Under the pieces are notes generated by a model. The model was not told the origin of the DNA. It ran no database searches and saw only the letters and a program-made list of their open reading frames with translations. A program made the position numbers and the translations under genes. DNA of 64,000 nucleotides from Loripinus fragilis (Eukaryota; Mollusca; Bivalvia; Lucinida; Lucinidae), in assembly GCA_964019695.1 (NCBI GenBank), contig OZ026530.1, positions 36,070,835-36,134,834 of the forward strand. Reading direction: 5' to 3'. Positions 22,781-31,939 of the stretch are shown one piece after another; the first letter of the stretch is position 1, and every line of letters begins with the position of its first letter.

Positions 22781-22914
22781 AACCGTAAAAAATATAATAT
22801 AGTTGCAAAAAAACCAACAATAAACACCCTTATCAGAGTTTATTTTTTTCTGTTATTTGAGTCTGGACGCCCCCGGCCCCTGTTTCTATCTGCGAGGAGA
22901 GGGTGGAGGGGGGG

Positions 22915-23137
22915 GGGGGTACTATAATATTTTCATTCATACGTAGGCTCGCACCATTTTGGGGTTCAAAATTTTGAATTTCAATACCTTTGAGGGTTTT
23001 CAGAAAAATGAAAATTTTTTGGGGTATGAAGATTTTGTGGATATCTTTTGGGGTCATCACAAAATACCAAAAAGTTAACCCCAAAAATGGTCCGGGCCTA
23101 CGTATGTTTGAAAATATCAGAGTACCCCCCCCCCCTT
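22915..23137. mobile_element. MITE with GGGGTACT...CATACGTAGGC ends
   Basis: Left end GGGGGTACTATAATATTTTC followed by CATACGTAGGCTCG; right end GGGCCTACGTATG followed by AAAATATCAGAGTACCCCC. The interior is rich in TTTTGGGG words. Other members are 51726-52085 and 11141-11292. Confidence 0.75.
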
Positions 23138-23456
23138 CTCACCCAGGTGCGAGTATGCTTGGAATTCGTGAACAATATCAGCGGACGTCATATTTTGTGT
23201 TTGGGGTCACTACACAGATAGCAAAGATACGTTTGGCCCACGTTGGTAGTTGGTGGAAATGTGGGCGTCGCCGCATACCAACCTTGTACCAACATCGAAC
23301 CGACGCAACAATGTCGACCATTCTCTCATTATTAAACACCACTATATTATTACAAATTCCTCTGTGCCTGTATTCTGAATAATGTGTTTGGTGTTAAAAG
23401 AAGTTTATGTTTCCGGAGCACATGACATTGGGCCAGCATTGCGAAGGAGATTTGTT

Positions 23457-23611
23457 TGATTTGATTCTTACGTCCCATCAACAATCTTTCAGTTATGTAA
23501 GGACGGGTCTTCCTGGGTTGAACCGGTACTAAGCTATGATTAATGTGTCTTGCTCAAGGACACAACGCAGTGACGCCTGCGAGGCTCGAACCCGCGGCCC
23601 CTCTGTCTCAT
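23457..23611 (-). mobile_element. SINE family B, truncated in the tRNA head
   Basis: On the - strand the B box GGTTCGAGCCTC, then TCCTTGAGCAAGACACATTA, CCCAGGAAGACCCGTCC and the GACGTAAGAATCAAATC tail. The A-box end is replaced by unrelated sequence after about 23611. Confidence 0.8.
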
Positions 23612-23648
23612 GTTCATTAAATAAGCCAGGTTACGAGGAAAACTATCC

Positions 23649-24436
23649 ATGCGCGGATCCAGAGGGGGCCGGGGCTCCGGGCCCAGCAAAATCACAAAGC
23701 TATAGGATTTATTTAGCAATACTCGTCTGGATCCACTTGAAAATCTCAAAGGCAAGCCAGAATTCAATGTTGGGCCATTAATTCGGCCGCTAGCGAAACG
23801 CCATTGAAATTGGCCGATGATGATACACCTTGAAAGGTATTTGGATTCTCACCATAAAAAAGTTGTTAAAGATAAATTGGACTCCCTCTTACAACACTTT
23901 CTGGGTCCGTGCATGCCTGTGTCGGGGATTTCCGATTGGATGGGGGTTACTCTGATATTTCGTAGCCTATGTGGACTGGGACCTTTTTTAAGGAGGGGGT
24001 CTAACTTTTAATTTCAATAATTTTAGGGGGTTCAGATTGAATAAATATTTTATGGGATCTATGATAAAATTGTGGATATTTTAGGGGAGGGGGCGGGATG
24101 GTCATCATTCACAGTTAGGGAGCGTGGCGAAAAAGGAACGCATGTGCGCGACCCCCGTAATATGACTTTAAAGCATGTATAATATCATGCGCGGATCCAG
24201 GAATTTTTGACATGGGGGGGGTCCAGATTGAGACGTTTTTTTGTCCTCAGCTTATTTTACAGAGGGGGGGTGGGGCAATGGTTTTATTGCAGAGAAAACT
24301 ATACTTTCCCAAGGATCCAGAGGGGGTCCAACATTTTCAGGGGAGGTCCATCCAAGGGGGGATCCAAATGCTAATTGCTATCACAATAACTTGTGATTTT
24401 TAGGAAGGGGGGGGGGGCTCCGGGGATCCATAGGTT
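23649..24436. repeat. Poly-G MITE fragments
   Basis: CATGCGCGGATCCAG-type ends at 23649 and 24187, with further GATCCAGAGGGGG and GATCCAAATG words near 24315 and 24361. A GGGGTTACTCTGATATTT segment near 23943 is related to the 22915 family. No coding sequence is supported. Confidence 0.6.
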
Positions 24437-25164
24437 TTAGTTACGCGGTGTGCATTCTTCTAAGATCATTTTAAAGCTGTTTAAAAAAGAAAAACGGGGG
24501 TCACTTAAAACCTGGAAACACATCCTACCAGTAACAAAATCCACTTTAAGGCCAATTTCCTCGGGTGTGGTACTTTCAGGGGTGGCACTCTCTTTAAACA
24601 ATTGTGTTTTGCGTTGTGTTTTGCGTGTCTTTGTTGGTGTTTTTGAGAAGTTGATTCTCTTTTGTGGTCCAGAGAGAGGAGAGGAGCGCATCATTCTTTT
24701 AGTATTAGCATGCATCACTATCCTTGCATTTCGTTGGCACCCCTCATAAAAAAGTCTACATCTTTGATCGAGGTTCTGTAATTTCGAGTAACAGTTTCTA
24801 CACATAAGGCCTAAATGAAATATATGTGTGGTTCCTGTTTCATGCCAAGAAAATTCAGGGTAGGTAGGTAGGGAAATTATTAAATTTTGTTATAACATTT
24901 AACAAAGAAAATAGTGACAGAAATTGAAAAAGTGCCCATTTTTTCTCCAAAGACCATTTTATTGTTTAGGGTATATAGGGTTAAAAAAATAGGGTAGGTA
25001 GGCAACAGGAACCACACATATATTTCATTTAAGCCTAACGCCACTCTCTACATTAATGCCCCCATATTTCGCGAGCAATGCTTTGGCGTTGATGTCTGAT
25101 CTTTTTGTGGATTCGATCCTTCGGACCTCTTGTGCGCTCTTTCCACAGACCATGCAGACACGCT
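24437..25164 (-). pseudogene. Zinc-binding protein exon interrupted by a MITE
   Basis: Read on the - strand after a good 3' splice site (CACCCTGCAG at about 25165), the frame gives VCMVCGKSAQEVRRI, then INAKALLAKYGGINVESG, then the MITE (24808-25035), then MCRNCYSKLQNL and a basic, Thr/Ser/Lys-rich stretch. CxxC pairs on either side of the insertion (CMVC and CRNC) look like the two halves of one C2-C2 zinc-binding module, seen at the N-terminus of many uncharacterised invertebrate proteins. Removing the MITE and one copy of its 3-bp duplication leaves one open frame, so the exon was intact before insertion. The frame runs open to a stop at 24437, but a donor-like CTG|GTAGGA at about 24530 may end the exon earlier. 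No other exon was found. Function unknown; it could be host- or transposon-derived. Confidence 0.65.
24808..25035. mobile_element. PIF/Harbinger-like MITE, TTA/TAA target duplication
   Basis: Left end GGCCTAAATGAAATATATGT and right end ACATATATTTCATTTAAGCC form inverted repeats of about 31 bp, flanked by TAA at 24805-24807 and 25036-25038. A 3-bp TWA duplication with GGC-type ends is characteristic of PIF/Harbinger. The insertion splits a coding exon. GGTAGGTAGG words lie inside. Confidence 0.8.
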
Positions 25165-25632
25165 CTGCAGGGTGCAGATTTTTGTTTTACGGGAGTTCTA
25201 TACATTTCTATCCCATGCTGTAGCCACGATGATCCACGGATGTATTAGTTTGTCTTCCTGGTGTCTCTTGATGGTTGTGTGTCTCTTTCTTGCAGTGCCA
25301 TGGGGTTGTCTGCTGTTTGTGATTGTGGTATTTCCTGATCATGCTCACATACTATTTTTAGGTAGTGAATACCCTTTAAACCTTCTTTACATGAACCACA
25401 AGACTGGTGACCTTGAAACATGGTTTGCATCATTGGATAGTAAGTGAGTATGAGCTGGCCCACCCAGTCCACTTTCTGTGCCTTTTATATAGTAAAAAAT
25501 TTAATTGAATTTTGTTCACACTGGATTCATATAATACCTGGCCTATTTATGAACTTTTTCAACACCGACGCTCTTTCTGGAGCATGCGCAGGTTCTCTAC
25601 TTGAAAAAATACCATATGCGGAAGAAAAAAAA
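25165..25632. other. Intergenic stretch with a local duplication
   Basis: CTCTTTCTGGAGCATGCGCA (about 25571) and TCTCTACT recur at about 25892-25940, immediately left of the array. A segment near 25300-25345 (GATTGTGGTATTTCCTG) also recurs near 55619. No gene supported. Confidence 0.45.
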
Positions 25633-25706
25633 TCAGGTGTGTGGGATTCGATCTCTAGACCCTTATCTCGTTAAGCTAAAGCGCTACCACTTGCGCTATT
25701 TGGACA
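25633..25706 (-). other. tRNA-like sequence, probable pseudogene or SINE head
   Basis: On the - strand TGTCCAAATAGCGCAAGTGG and AGCGC form an A-box/D-arm-like segment, and GATCGAATCCC a B-box/T-arm at tRNA spacing. Acceptor ends TGTCC... and ...CACACCTGA pair poorly, so a working tRNA is not claimed. Confidence 0.45.
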
Positions 25707-25954
25707 GGTATCGTTACTTGATTACATCAAAATCTAAGTACATTGAAAAAATTATTAAAATCGAAATTACCAATAACAGCAATATTTGAAAGGCTTCGTA
25801 TCGAAAAGAAAGTGCGGCAAATCTTCTCATTTTTCAGTACTACATGTTCATTTCTCATTTTGATGTGCGAAATTGACCCAGGATGTAAACAGATGCTCTT
25901 TCTGGAGCATGCGCAGTCGGATGAGTGGGATTCTCTACTGGTAAAAAATTACTA

Positions 25955-26601
25955 GGCTGCACGGACCAGTTTTTTCGGCCAATTTTGGGGCTTCAGGGGG
26001 TGGTGTTTTTGGAAAGATCATTTTTGGTTGCCATGACAAATTATTTAAAAATGTTCTGTATCAAAGGTAACCATACATGAGCCAAAACTAAATGATATAG
26101 TTTGGAAACCCGTCTGGCCCAATACAAGCCAGCCATCCAATAGCCACTTTACCCCACCCACTGTTTTTTCCTACAAAAATACATAGGGCCCCCATTTAGT
26201 TTATCTGATTGTAAAAAAATACCTGCAAGTGCCCGACCATTCACACACACATGAGTGTGTAGATTGGCAGGGCACTACTCTGAAAAATAATATCAGAAGT
26301 GACGGTAACCACCAAACATTTTTGCTACTTTCCTTAGAAAAAACACCAAAATTCTGTGTTCAAATTTACCCACCTGAAAATGATTCTGTCTGCATTATCT
26401 CCCCCTGCCGCAGAGCATACAGAGTCGACATTTAGCTATAATTTTTATGTCATGTGACACAATTACCATTTGTAAAAACTCTTTTTAAATTAAGAAATAT
26501 TAAAATTCAGAATTATTGACACCAGCCATCATAATTTTAAGGCAGGCTTTTGTACTGTCCGAAAATCGTCCACCCCCAATTCGAAACTGGTCAGTGCAGC
26601 C
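25955..26601. mobile_element. 647-bp TIR element / terminal direct repeat, unit 1
   Basis: Ends GGCTGCACGGACCAGTTT and AAACTGGTCAGTGCAGCC are inverted repeats (17 of 18 match). The right end is followed by TTAA (26602-26605). In this first copy the left neighbour is ACTA, whereas every later copy has TTAA on both sides, the target duplication typical of Kolobok and piggyBac elements. Between the ends is a 68-codon frame that I do not consider a gene. Confidence 0.8.
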
Positions 26602-27333
26602 TTAATTTCCAAGGTTTTGCCATATACCCGGACAGACATGATCACATCTAGTAATTTACCACATTTGCAAAAACAAAAAATAAAGTAGAGATGAAAATCA
26701 TGGCATTTGTTGTTTTTATATCAATTTCCAATTTTCACAAATTTTGACGGCCAGTAATATTGAAAATCAAGAATGCAGAGTATGTCCACCTACAGAACCT
26801 ACTTTCAGAAAATGTCACTGATAAATTTTCAATGTTAATGTTAGCATAAACCAGGCAACTGATGTTTTCTGCATAATTATCAACTATTTCCAGTGGCTCA
26901 ATATGACTCTTCTATTTGAAAGGGGCCGTAAAGTTTGTATACCCCCAAAAATGTGCTGAATTTGGCATATAGAGACAAAAATGCAGCATTTCACCACCAC
27001 ACCTGATCAGTAGCTACCAATTTTCACTGTCAAAATACATGAACAGTGTAGACCATGCAGAACTATAAAATTAATTGCTCCCTCTTATCTGAGAGATAAA
27101 TTACATATAGATAAGCAGCCACTTAAAACTGCACAAAACAATGGAGTTTTTCCTATTAATGAGAATATGACACTTGGACAGCTAGCAGGTCCTGATAAGG
27201 ATACATTCTCAGGTTTAAAAAGAACAGATACCTGCATTTTAATTCTGCTTGTTAGTCTGCAAAGGTGTTTTCTGAGGTGAAATTTTGTAAACATTGTCTT
27301 TTATTTAATCAAACTTAGTTAAAACTGTAAAAT

Positions 27334-29238
27334 ATGTATCGCCGAGTGCGGAAATCTGTGAAAAGGAATAAGAGTAGGAGGAAAACTCAGTTTAAGCCTG
27401 GTCATCCATGTTTATACGTTAGGGAGTCTAAGGGAGAGACATCTTCTGAAAGTAGGGATGAAAATGAAATATTTACTGAACTTACTTCAAGAATGAGTTC
27501 TTCTGAATTTCCAGATGTGATGTCAGTGTCAACAAGTAGCCAGTCAAGCCAAGGTTTGGGTACTATAACCTACAGATTAAGACCTGGAAAAGACAAAACT
27601 TATGTTGAAACAAGTGCTCGGAGAAATACACAAGCTGGAAATGAAAACATAATTGTAAATATTAAGAAGCTGGAGGACCTTTTTAGTGCTTTCGTACACA
27701 GTTGTGAGGCTGCAGACTCCAACACGGTTACAGTTAGCATTGTCGAGCGGAAAGGCTTGTGTGCCTCTGTCAGTGTGACATGTAAAAATTGTGGGTTTAA
27801 GACTCCAAAAACTGGATTATTTACTACTGTGAAGCCTCAAAGAGGTCCAGATGGAGGATGTATTAATACCATGATGCTTATGCCAGTGGTGAAATCAAGA
27901 GTGGGCCTTAGTGACTTAAATCTAGTTCTGTCTTGCCTCAATATAAAGGCACCAAGTATACGCGTTCTTCAGAGGAAGCTTAATAAGCTCACGGACAAAA
28001 TCGAAGAACTTAACAAGAAGCAAATGATTGAAAATCAACAATATGTGAAAAGGATTCAAAGTTTTGCCGGCTTGCCAAGCACAAGTGATATCGAGTATGA
28101 TGTGTCGTACAGCAATCGGCCAGCGCAAGGATGTGAGCGCGCGACACAGAGCTTTGCGCCACTGATTGAACAAACGACAACAAAACATCTGCCAATATCA
28201 ATTGAGACAGCAAATAGACTGTGCACTAAACCAAACTGTGAACACAATACAAACAACTGTAAGAGGAACTACAATCCACAAGATTCAATCCAATCTTCCG
28301 AGTCAAAACTATTGAAAAGAAACCTAGACACTGTTCACCAGCAAAATATCTTAAAGATTCGATCGGTGACAAGTGATGCCAGCACACAGATAGCCAAAGC
28401 TCTCAGGGAATACAATGCATCTGGAAATCATTCTGTTAAACACTATAAATGCTTCATTCATAGGATGAGGTCCCTGCATAAGCATATCAAGGGTATAAAA
28501 TTAAAGAGTGTTCCAAAAGAGTATGATAAAGGTGTTTTTTCTCAAAAACTTGCATCTTGCCTTCGGGCGCGTGTAAGATTAGAGCTGACAAGGCACCGAA
28601 AAAGTTTTCGGAATGATGACCTGTATGTTCAGCAGGCCAAATTGTGTATGGAAAATATTATAAACTGTTTTCAGGGAAAACACTCTGACTGCAGAAGAAG
28701 GTCTATGGTGTGTGAGGCACATTTGCCATCATACAGTACCAAGTTTCTTCCATATGGGAAACATATTCAGTTAAGTTCGGTTGATATTGATAGCATTAAG
28801 TCAGTACTTATCAAGTATGTTGGTCCAGACTGTCTTAAAGAAATGGCTAGACTGTCAAATACCAATCAGTGTGAAAGTTTGCACTCTCAAGTGTTCAAGT
28901 GTGTACCCAAACACACAGTTTGGAGCAGGAATTTTACAGGACTGTGCCATTCTGTGACACATTCTGCTAGTTTAGGGGCAGGTGAATCTCTTTTGAGAAC
29001 AGTAGAGGAACTTGGGCTTCCAGTTACACAGTCAGATCCTTTTTATCTGCATATGAAGAAGCTGGACTCGATATCCAAATTTCACGGAAGACACAAGTCC
29101 ACAGCCAAGTACAAAAGCCTTCGGTACATGCGCCGCAAGCAAAAGAGTAATCGAAAACTTCTACAGGTGTCTGTCTATGGTGGGGACCCCCAGATAGATG
29201 TTGAACATGACTATGGCCTTAACCCAATGAGTCAGTGA
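27334..29238 (+). CDS. DDE transposase-like protein, Mutator/Kolobok type (unit 1)
   Basis: A single uninterrupted frame of 634 codons from ATG at 27334. Residues 1-25 are strongly basic; a CKNCG knuckle lies at 150-153; residues 190-245 look helical. The 250-350 region has the layout of invertebrate Mutator-like transposases: Asp256 in EYDVSYSNR, a ...TTKHLPISIETANRLC strand followed by Cys297/302/309, and Asp348 in SVTSDAS. Glu514 in TNQCESLH is proposed as the third acidic residue; the 166-residue gap from Asp348 fits a DDE fold with an insertion domain. The C-terminus (584-609) is basic. The expected role is nuclear strand transfer at element ends. TTAA flanks favour Kolobok over Mutator, but the family is inferred from memory of motifs. 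A convergent nuclease gene lies 522 bp away. AATAAA signals lie near 30374 and 30512. Other possibility: a domesticated derivative. Confidence 0.78.
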   Translation: MYRRVRKSVKRNKSRRKTQFKPGHPCLYVRESKGETSSESRDENEIFTELTSRMSSSEFPDVMSVSTSSQSSQGLGTITYRLRPGKDKTYVETSARRNTQAGNENIIVNIKKLEDLFSAFVHSCEAADSNTVTVSIVERKGLCASVSVTCKNCGFKTPKTGLFTTVKPQRGPDGGCINTMMLMPVVKSRVGLSDLNLVLSCLNIKAPSIRVLQRKLNKLTDKIEELNKKQMIENQQYVKRIQSFAGLPSTSDIEYDVSYSNRPAQGCERATQSFAPLIEQTTTKHLPISIETANRLCTKPNCEHNTNNCKRNYNPQDSIQSSESKLLKRNLDTVHQQNILKIRSVTSDASTQIAKALREYNASGNHSVKHYKCFIHRMRSLHKHIKGIKLKSVPKEYDKGVFSQKLASCLRARVRLELTRHRKSFRNDDLYVQQAKLCMENIINCFQGKHSDCRRRSMVCEAHLPSYSTKFLPYGKHIQLSSVDIDSIKSVLIKYVGPDCLKEMARLSNTNQCESLHSQVFKCVPKHTVWSRNFTGLCHSVTHSASLGAGESLLRTVEELGLPVTQSDPFYLHMKKLDSISKFHGRHKSTAKYKSLRYMRRKQKSNRKLLQVSVYGGDPQIDVEHDYGLNPMSQ

Positions 29239-29760
29239 AGGAGGGGATGTACAACAATTTATTTAACAGTACGTATAAACAGCAAGTACCGTAAAAATCC
29301 TAACATTTCTGACAGACACTATCCCAATGCAAATCTGATGAAAACATGCAGGTACTGATTGATTAGCTGGCAGCATTGTGACCAGGAGCAGTCCTGGTGA
29401 TTTGCTCCTGCTTTCTTCAGGAACATCCCAACAGTAGGAAGGTCTTGAACTTGACTGTTTGCCCTCATCTACTTCCATACTTTGTGAATAAGAGCAGGGT
29501 AGAATTTTTTACCAAAACTTTAAACAACCTGCACTAACCTCAGATTTGTATCCAAATTATGTTTACTTTATTGCAATACAGGTGTCGGGCCAAGATCAGA
29601 GCAGTCTCATTTTCGAGCAAGCTGATCTGGGCCTACACTGTTCATACAAACCTGTCAGTCAGAAATTTTAGGTTAATGCAGTACAGCCAATACAAAACAC
29701 AAACAAATTTAACTGATAACAACAACAACAAAAACAACAACAACAACAAAGAGCCCTTAC

Positions 29761-30150
29761 CTACACAAGACAGTCACTAAAACCATAATGGCCGTAGCAT
29801 TGGCCGTCATTTTTACAAGGCAGCCTTTTATTATTTACACTGTGTGGCTCTAGTGACAGGTGATTTAACTTCACACAATTTTTGTTAAAGCACAAATGAG
29901 AAACATCATCATTTGGAGACATTAGGTAAACATCCGGCTGGGAAATAGCAAATACAGCCCGGTGCGCTTTCAAACTTATGCGTCTGCCCCTGAACATTAG
30001 CCTGATTTCGCCATAGCCACATGCATCTAAACGGCCCTGCCAAAGGTGACAGTCACCATTTTTCACAATATATTTATCAAATTGTTTGCACAGCCTCTTT
30101 TTTTCATCATCAGTCAAGATTTTAATACATTCAAAAAATCTACAGGCCAT
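29761..30150 (-). CDS. I-PpoI-like His-Cys box (His-Me finger) endonuclease (unit 1)
   Basis: 129 codons from ATG at 30150 to TAG at 29761. The frame is open further upstream but hydrophobic and without a fitting start, and a clean acceptor (ACTTTGCAG, ending at 30160) lies 9 bases before this ATG, so this start is preferred. Motifs: CHLWQG (Cys34), CGYGEI, KAHRAVF, then VSHLCFNKNC with His85, Cys87, Cys92, His97, then EPHSVNNKR with Asn107, then Cys112, Cys118, His121 and Cys127. These line up with the catalytic His/Asn pair and both four-ligand zinc sites of I-PpoI-type homing endonucleases, all present. Expected activity is double-strand DNA cleavage at a long site, using a metal ion. It is convergent to the transposase gene. 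A - strand AATAAA lies at 29567-29572. The target site is unknown. Confidence 0.85.
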   Translation of the reverse strand: MACRFFECIKILTDDEKKRLCKQFDKYIVKNGDCHLWQGRLDACGYGEIRLMFRGRRISLKAHRAVFAISQPDVYLMSPNDDVSHLCFNKNCVKLNHLSLEPHSVNNKRLPCKNDGQCYGHYGFSDCLV

Positions 30151-30560
30151 TGTGGTTAGCTGCAAAGTAAATTTTGAGCTTTTTTGAATAATTATAAAGA
30201 GCATACACACACTTCTAGCTGAAAAATACATATTTGAAGCCATTTGGAGGGTCAATATTGAAAACAAATAGAGTAATTCTATGCTAAATGTTGTTAAAAT
30301 GTGCCTCATTTCATCACAGGCCATGGCTAAGACATAGAAATAAACTAATTTGGACATACTCTGTGTTCTTGGGAATAAAAAGAATCTATCCGAGAAAAGC
30401 ACTCCGCACCAGGGGTGTGTAGCACTTCATATCCGAAATAGAAATGAGCTGCTTAGCTCACTAAACTGATTCAAACTTTTCATCGGCATGTAGTGACGGA
30501 CTCAAATTGGAATAAATAGACACCCATATGCAACATTGAAAAATGAGGGTCTGTCCTTAA

Positions 30561-31207
30561 GGCTGCACGGACCAGTTTTTTCGGCCAATTTTGGGGCTTC
30601 AGGGGGTGGTGTTTTTGGAAAGATCATTTTTGGTTGCCATGACAAATTATTTAAAAATGTTCTGTATCAAAGGTAACCATACATGAGCCAAAACTAAATG
30701 ATATAGTTTGGAAACCCGTCTGGCCCAATACAAGCCAGCCATCCAATAGCCACTTTACCCCACCCACTGTTTTTTCCTACAAAAATACATAGGGCCCCCA
30801 TTTAGTTTATCTGATTGTAAAAAAATACCTGCAAGTGCCCGACCATTCACACACACATGAGTGTGTAGATTGGCAGGACACTACTCTGAAAAATAATATC
30901 AGAAGTGACGGTAACCACCAAACATTTTTGCTACTTTCCTTAGAAAAAACACCAAAATTCTGTGTTCAAATTTACCCACCTGAAAATGATTCTGTCTGCA
31001 TTATCTCCCCCTGCCGCAGAGCATACAGAGTCGACATTTAGCTATAATTTTTATGTCATGTGACACAATTACCATTTGTAAAAACTCTTTTTAAATTAAG
31101 AAATATTAAAATTCAGAATTATTGACACCAGCCATCATAATTTTAAGGCAGGCTTTTGTACTGTCCGAAAATCGTCCACCCCCAATTCGAAACTGGTCAG
31201 TGCAGCC
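30561..31207. mobile_element. 647-bp TIR element, unit 2
   Basis: TTAA precedes (30557-30560) and follows (31208-31211), giving a canonical TTAA-flanked element. It differs from the other copies at 30878 (A instead of G). Confidence 0.85.
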
Positions 31208-31939
31208 TTAATTTCCAAGGTTTTGCCATATACCCGGACAGACATGATCACATCTAGTAATTTACCACATTTGCAAAAACAAAAAATAAAGTAGAGATGA
31301 AAATCATGGCATTTGTTGTTTTTATATCAATTTCCAATTTTCACAAATTTTGACGGCCAGTAATATTGAAAATCAAGAATGCAGAGTATGTCCACCTACA
31401 GAACCTACTTTCAGAAAATGTCACTGATAAATTTTCAATGTTAATGTTAGCATAAACCAGGCAACTGATGTTTTCTGCATAATTATCAACTATTTCCAGT
31501 GGCTCAATATGACTCTTCTATTTGAAAGGGGCCGTAAAGTTTGTATACCCCCAAAAATGTGCTGAATTTGGCATATAGAGACAAAAATGCAGCATTTCAC
31601 CACCACACCTGATCAGTAGCTACCAATTTTCACTGTCAAAATACATGAACAGTGTAGACCATGCAGAACTATAAAATTAATTGCTCCCTCTTATCTGAGA
31701 GATAAATTACATATAGATAAGCAGCCACTTAAAACTGCACAAAACAATGGAGTTTTTCCTATTAATGAGAATATGACACTTGGACAGCTAGCAGGTCCTG
31801 ATAAGGATACATTCTCAGGTTTAAAAAGAACAGATACCTGCATTTTAATTCTGCTTGTTAGTCTGCAAAGGTGTTTTCTGAGGTGAAATTTTGTAAACAT
31901 TGTCTTTTATTTAATCAAACTTAGTTAAAACTGTAAAAT

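Noticed and set aside
26229..26435. 68-codon frame inside the 647-bp element
   Set aside because: One copy carries an amino-acid change, no motif is present, and the element looks like a non-coding MITE.
27085..28256. Small - strand frames overlapping or just upstream of the transposase gene
   Set aside because: They mirror the + strand gene or its leader, have no recognisable motif and are preserved only because the array is identical.
29263..29780. Short frames (71 and 73 codons) between the convergent genes
   Set aside because: They cover the dispersed GATCAG module and the (AAC)n tract, so coding is unlikely.
30151..30402. N-terminal extension of the nuclease
   Set aside because: No ATG at its upstream end, hydrophobic non-conserved composition, and an acceptor-like site just before the better ATG.
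26625..30556. GGACAGAC at both core ends (26630 and, inverted, 30549) as TIRs of the core
   Set aside because: Only 8 bp match and they sit at different distances from TTAA, so this is probably chance.
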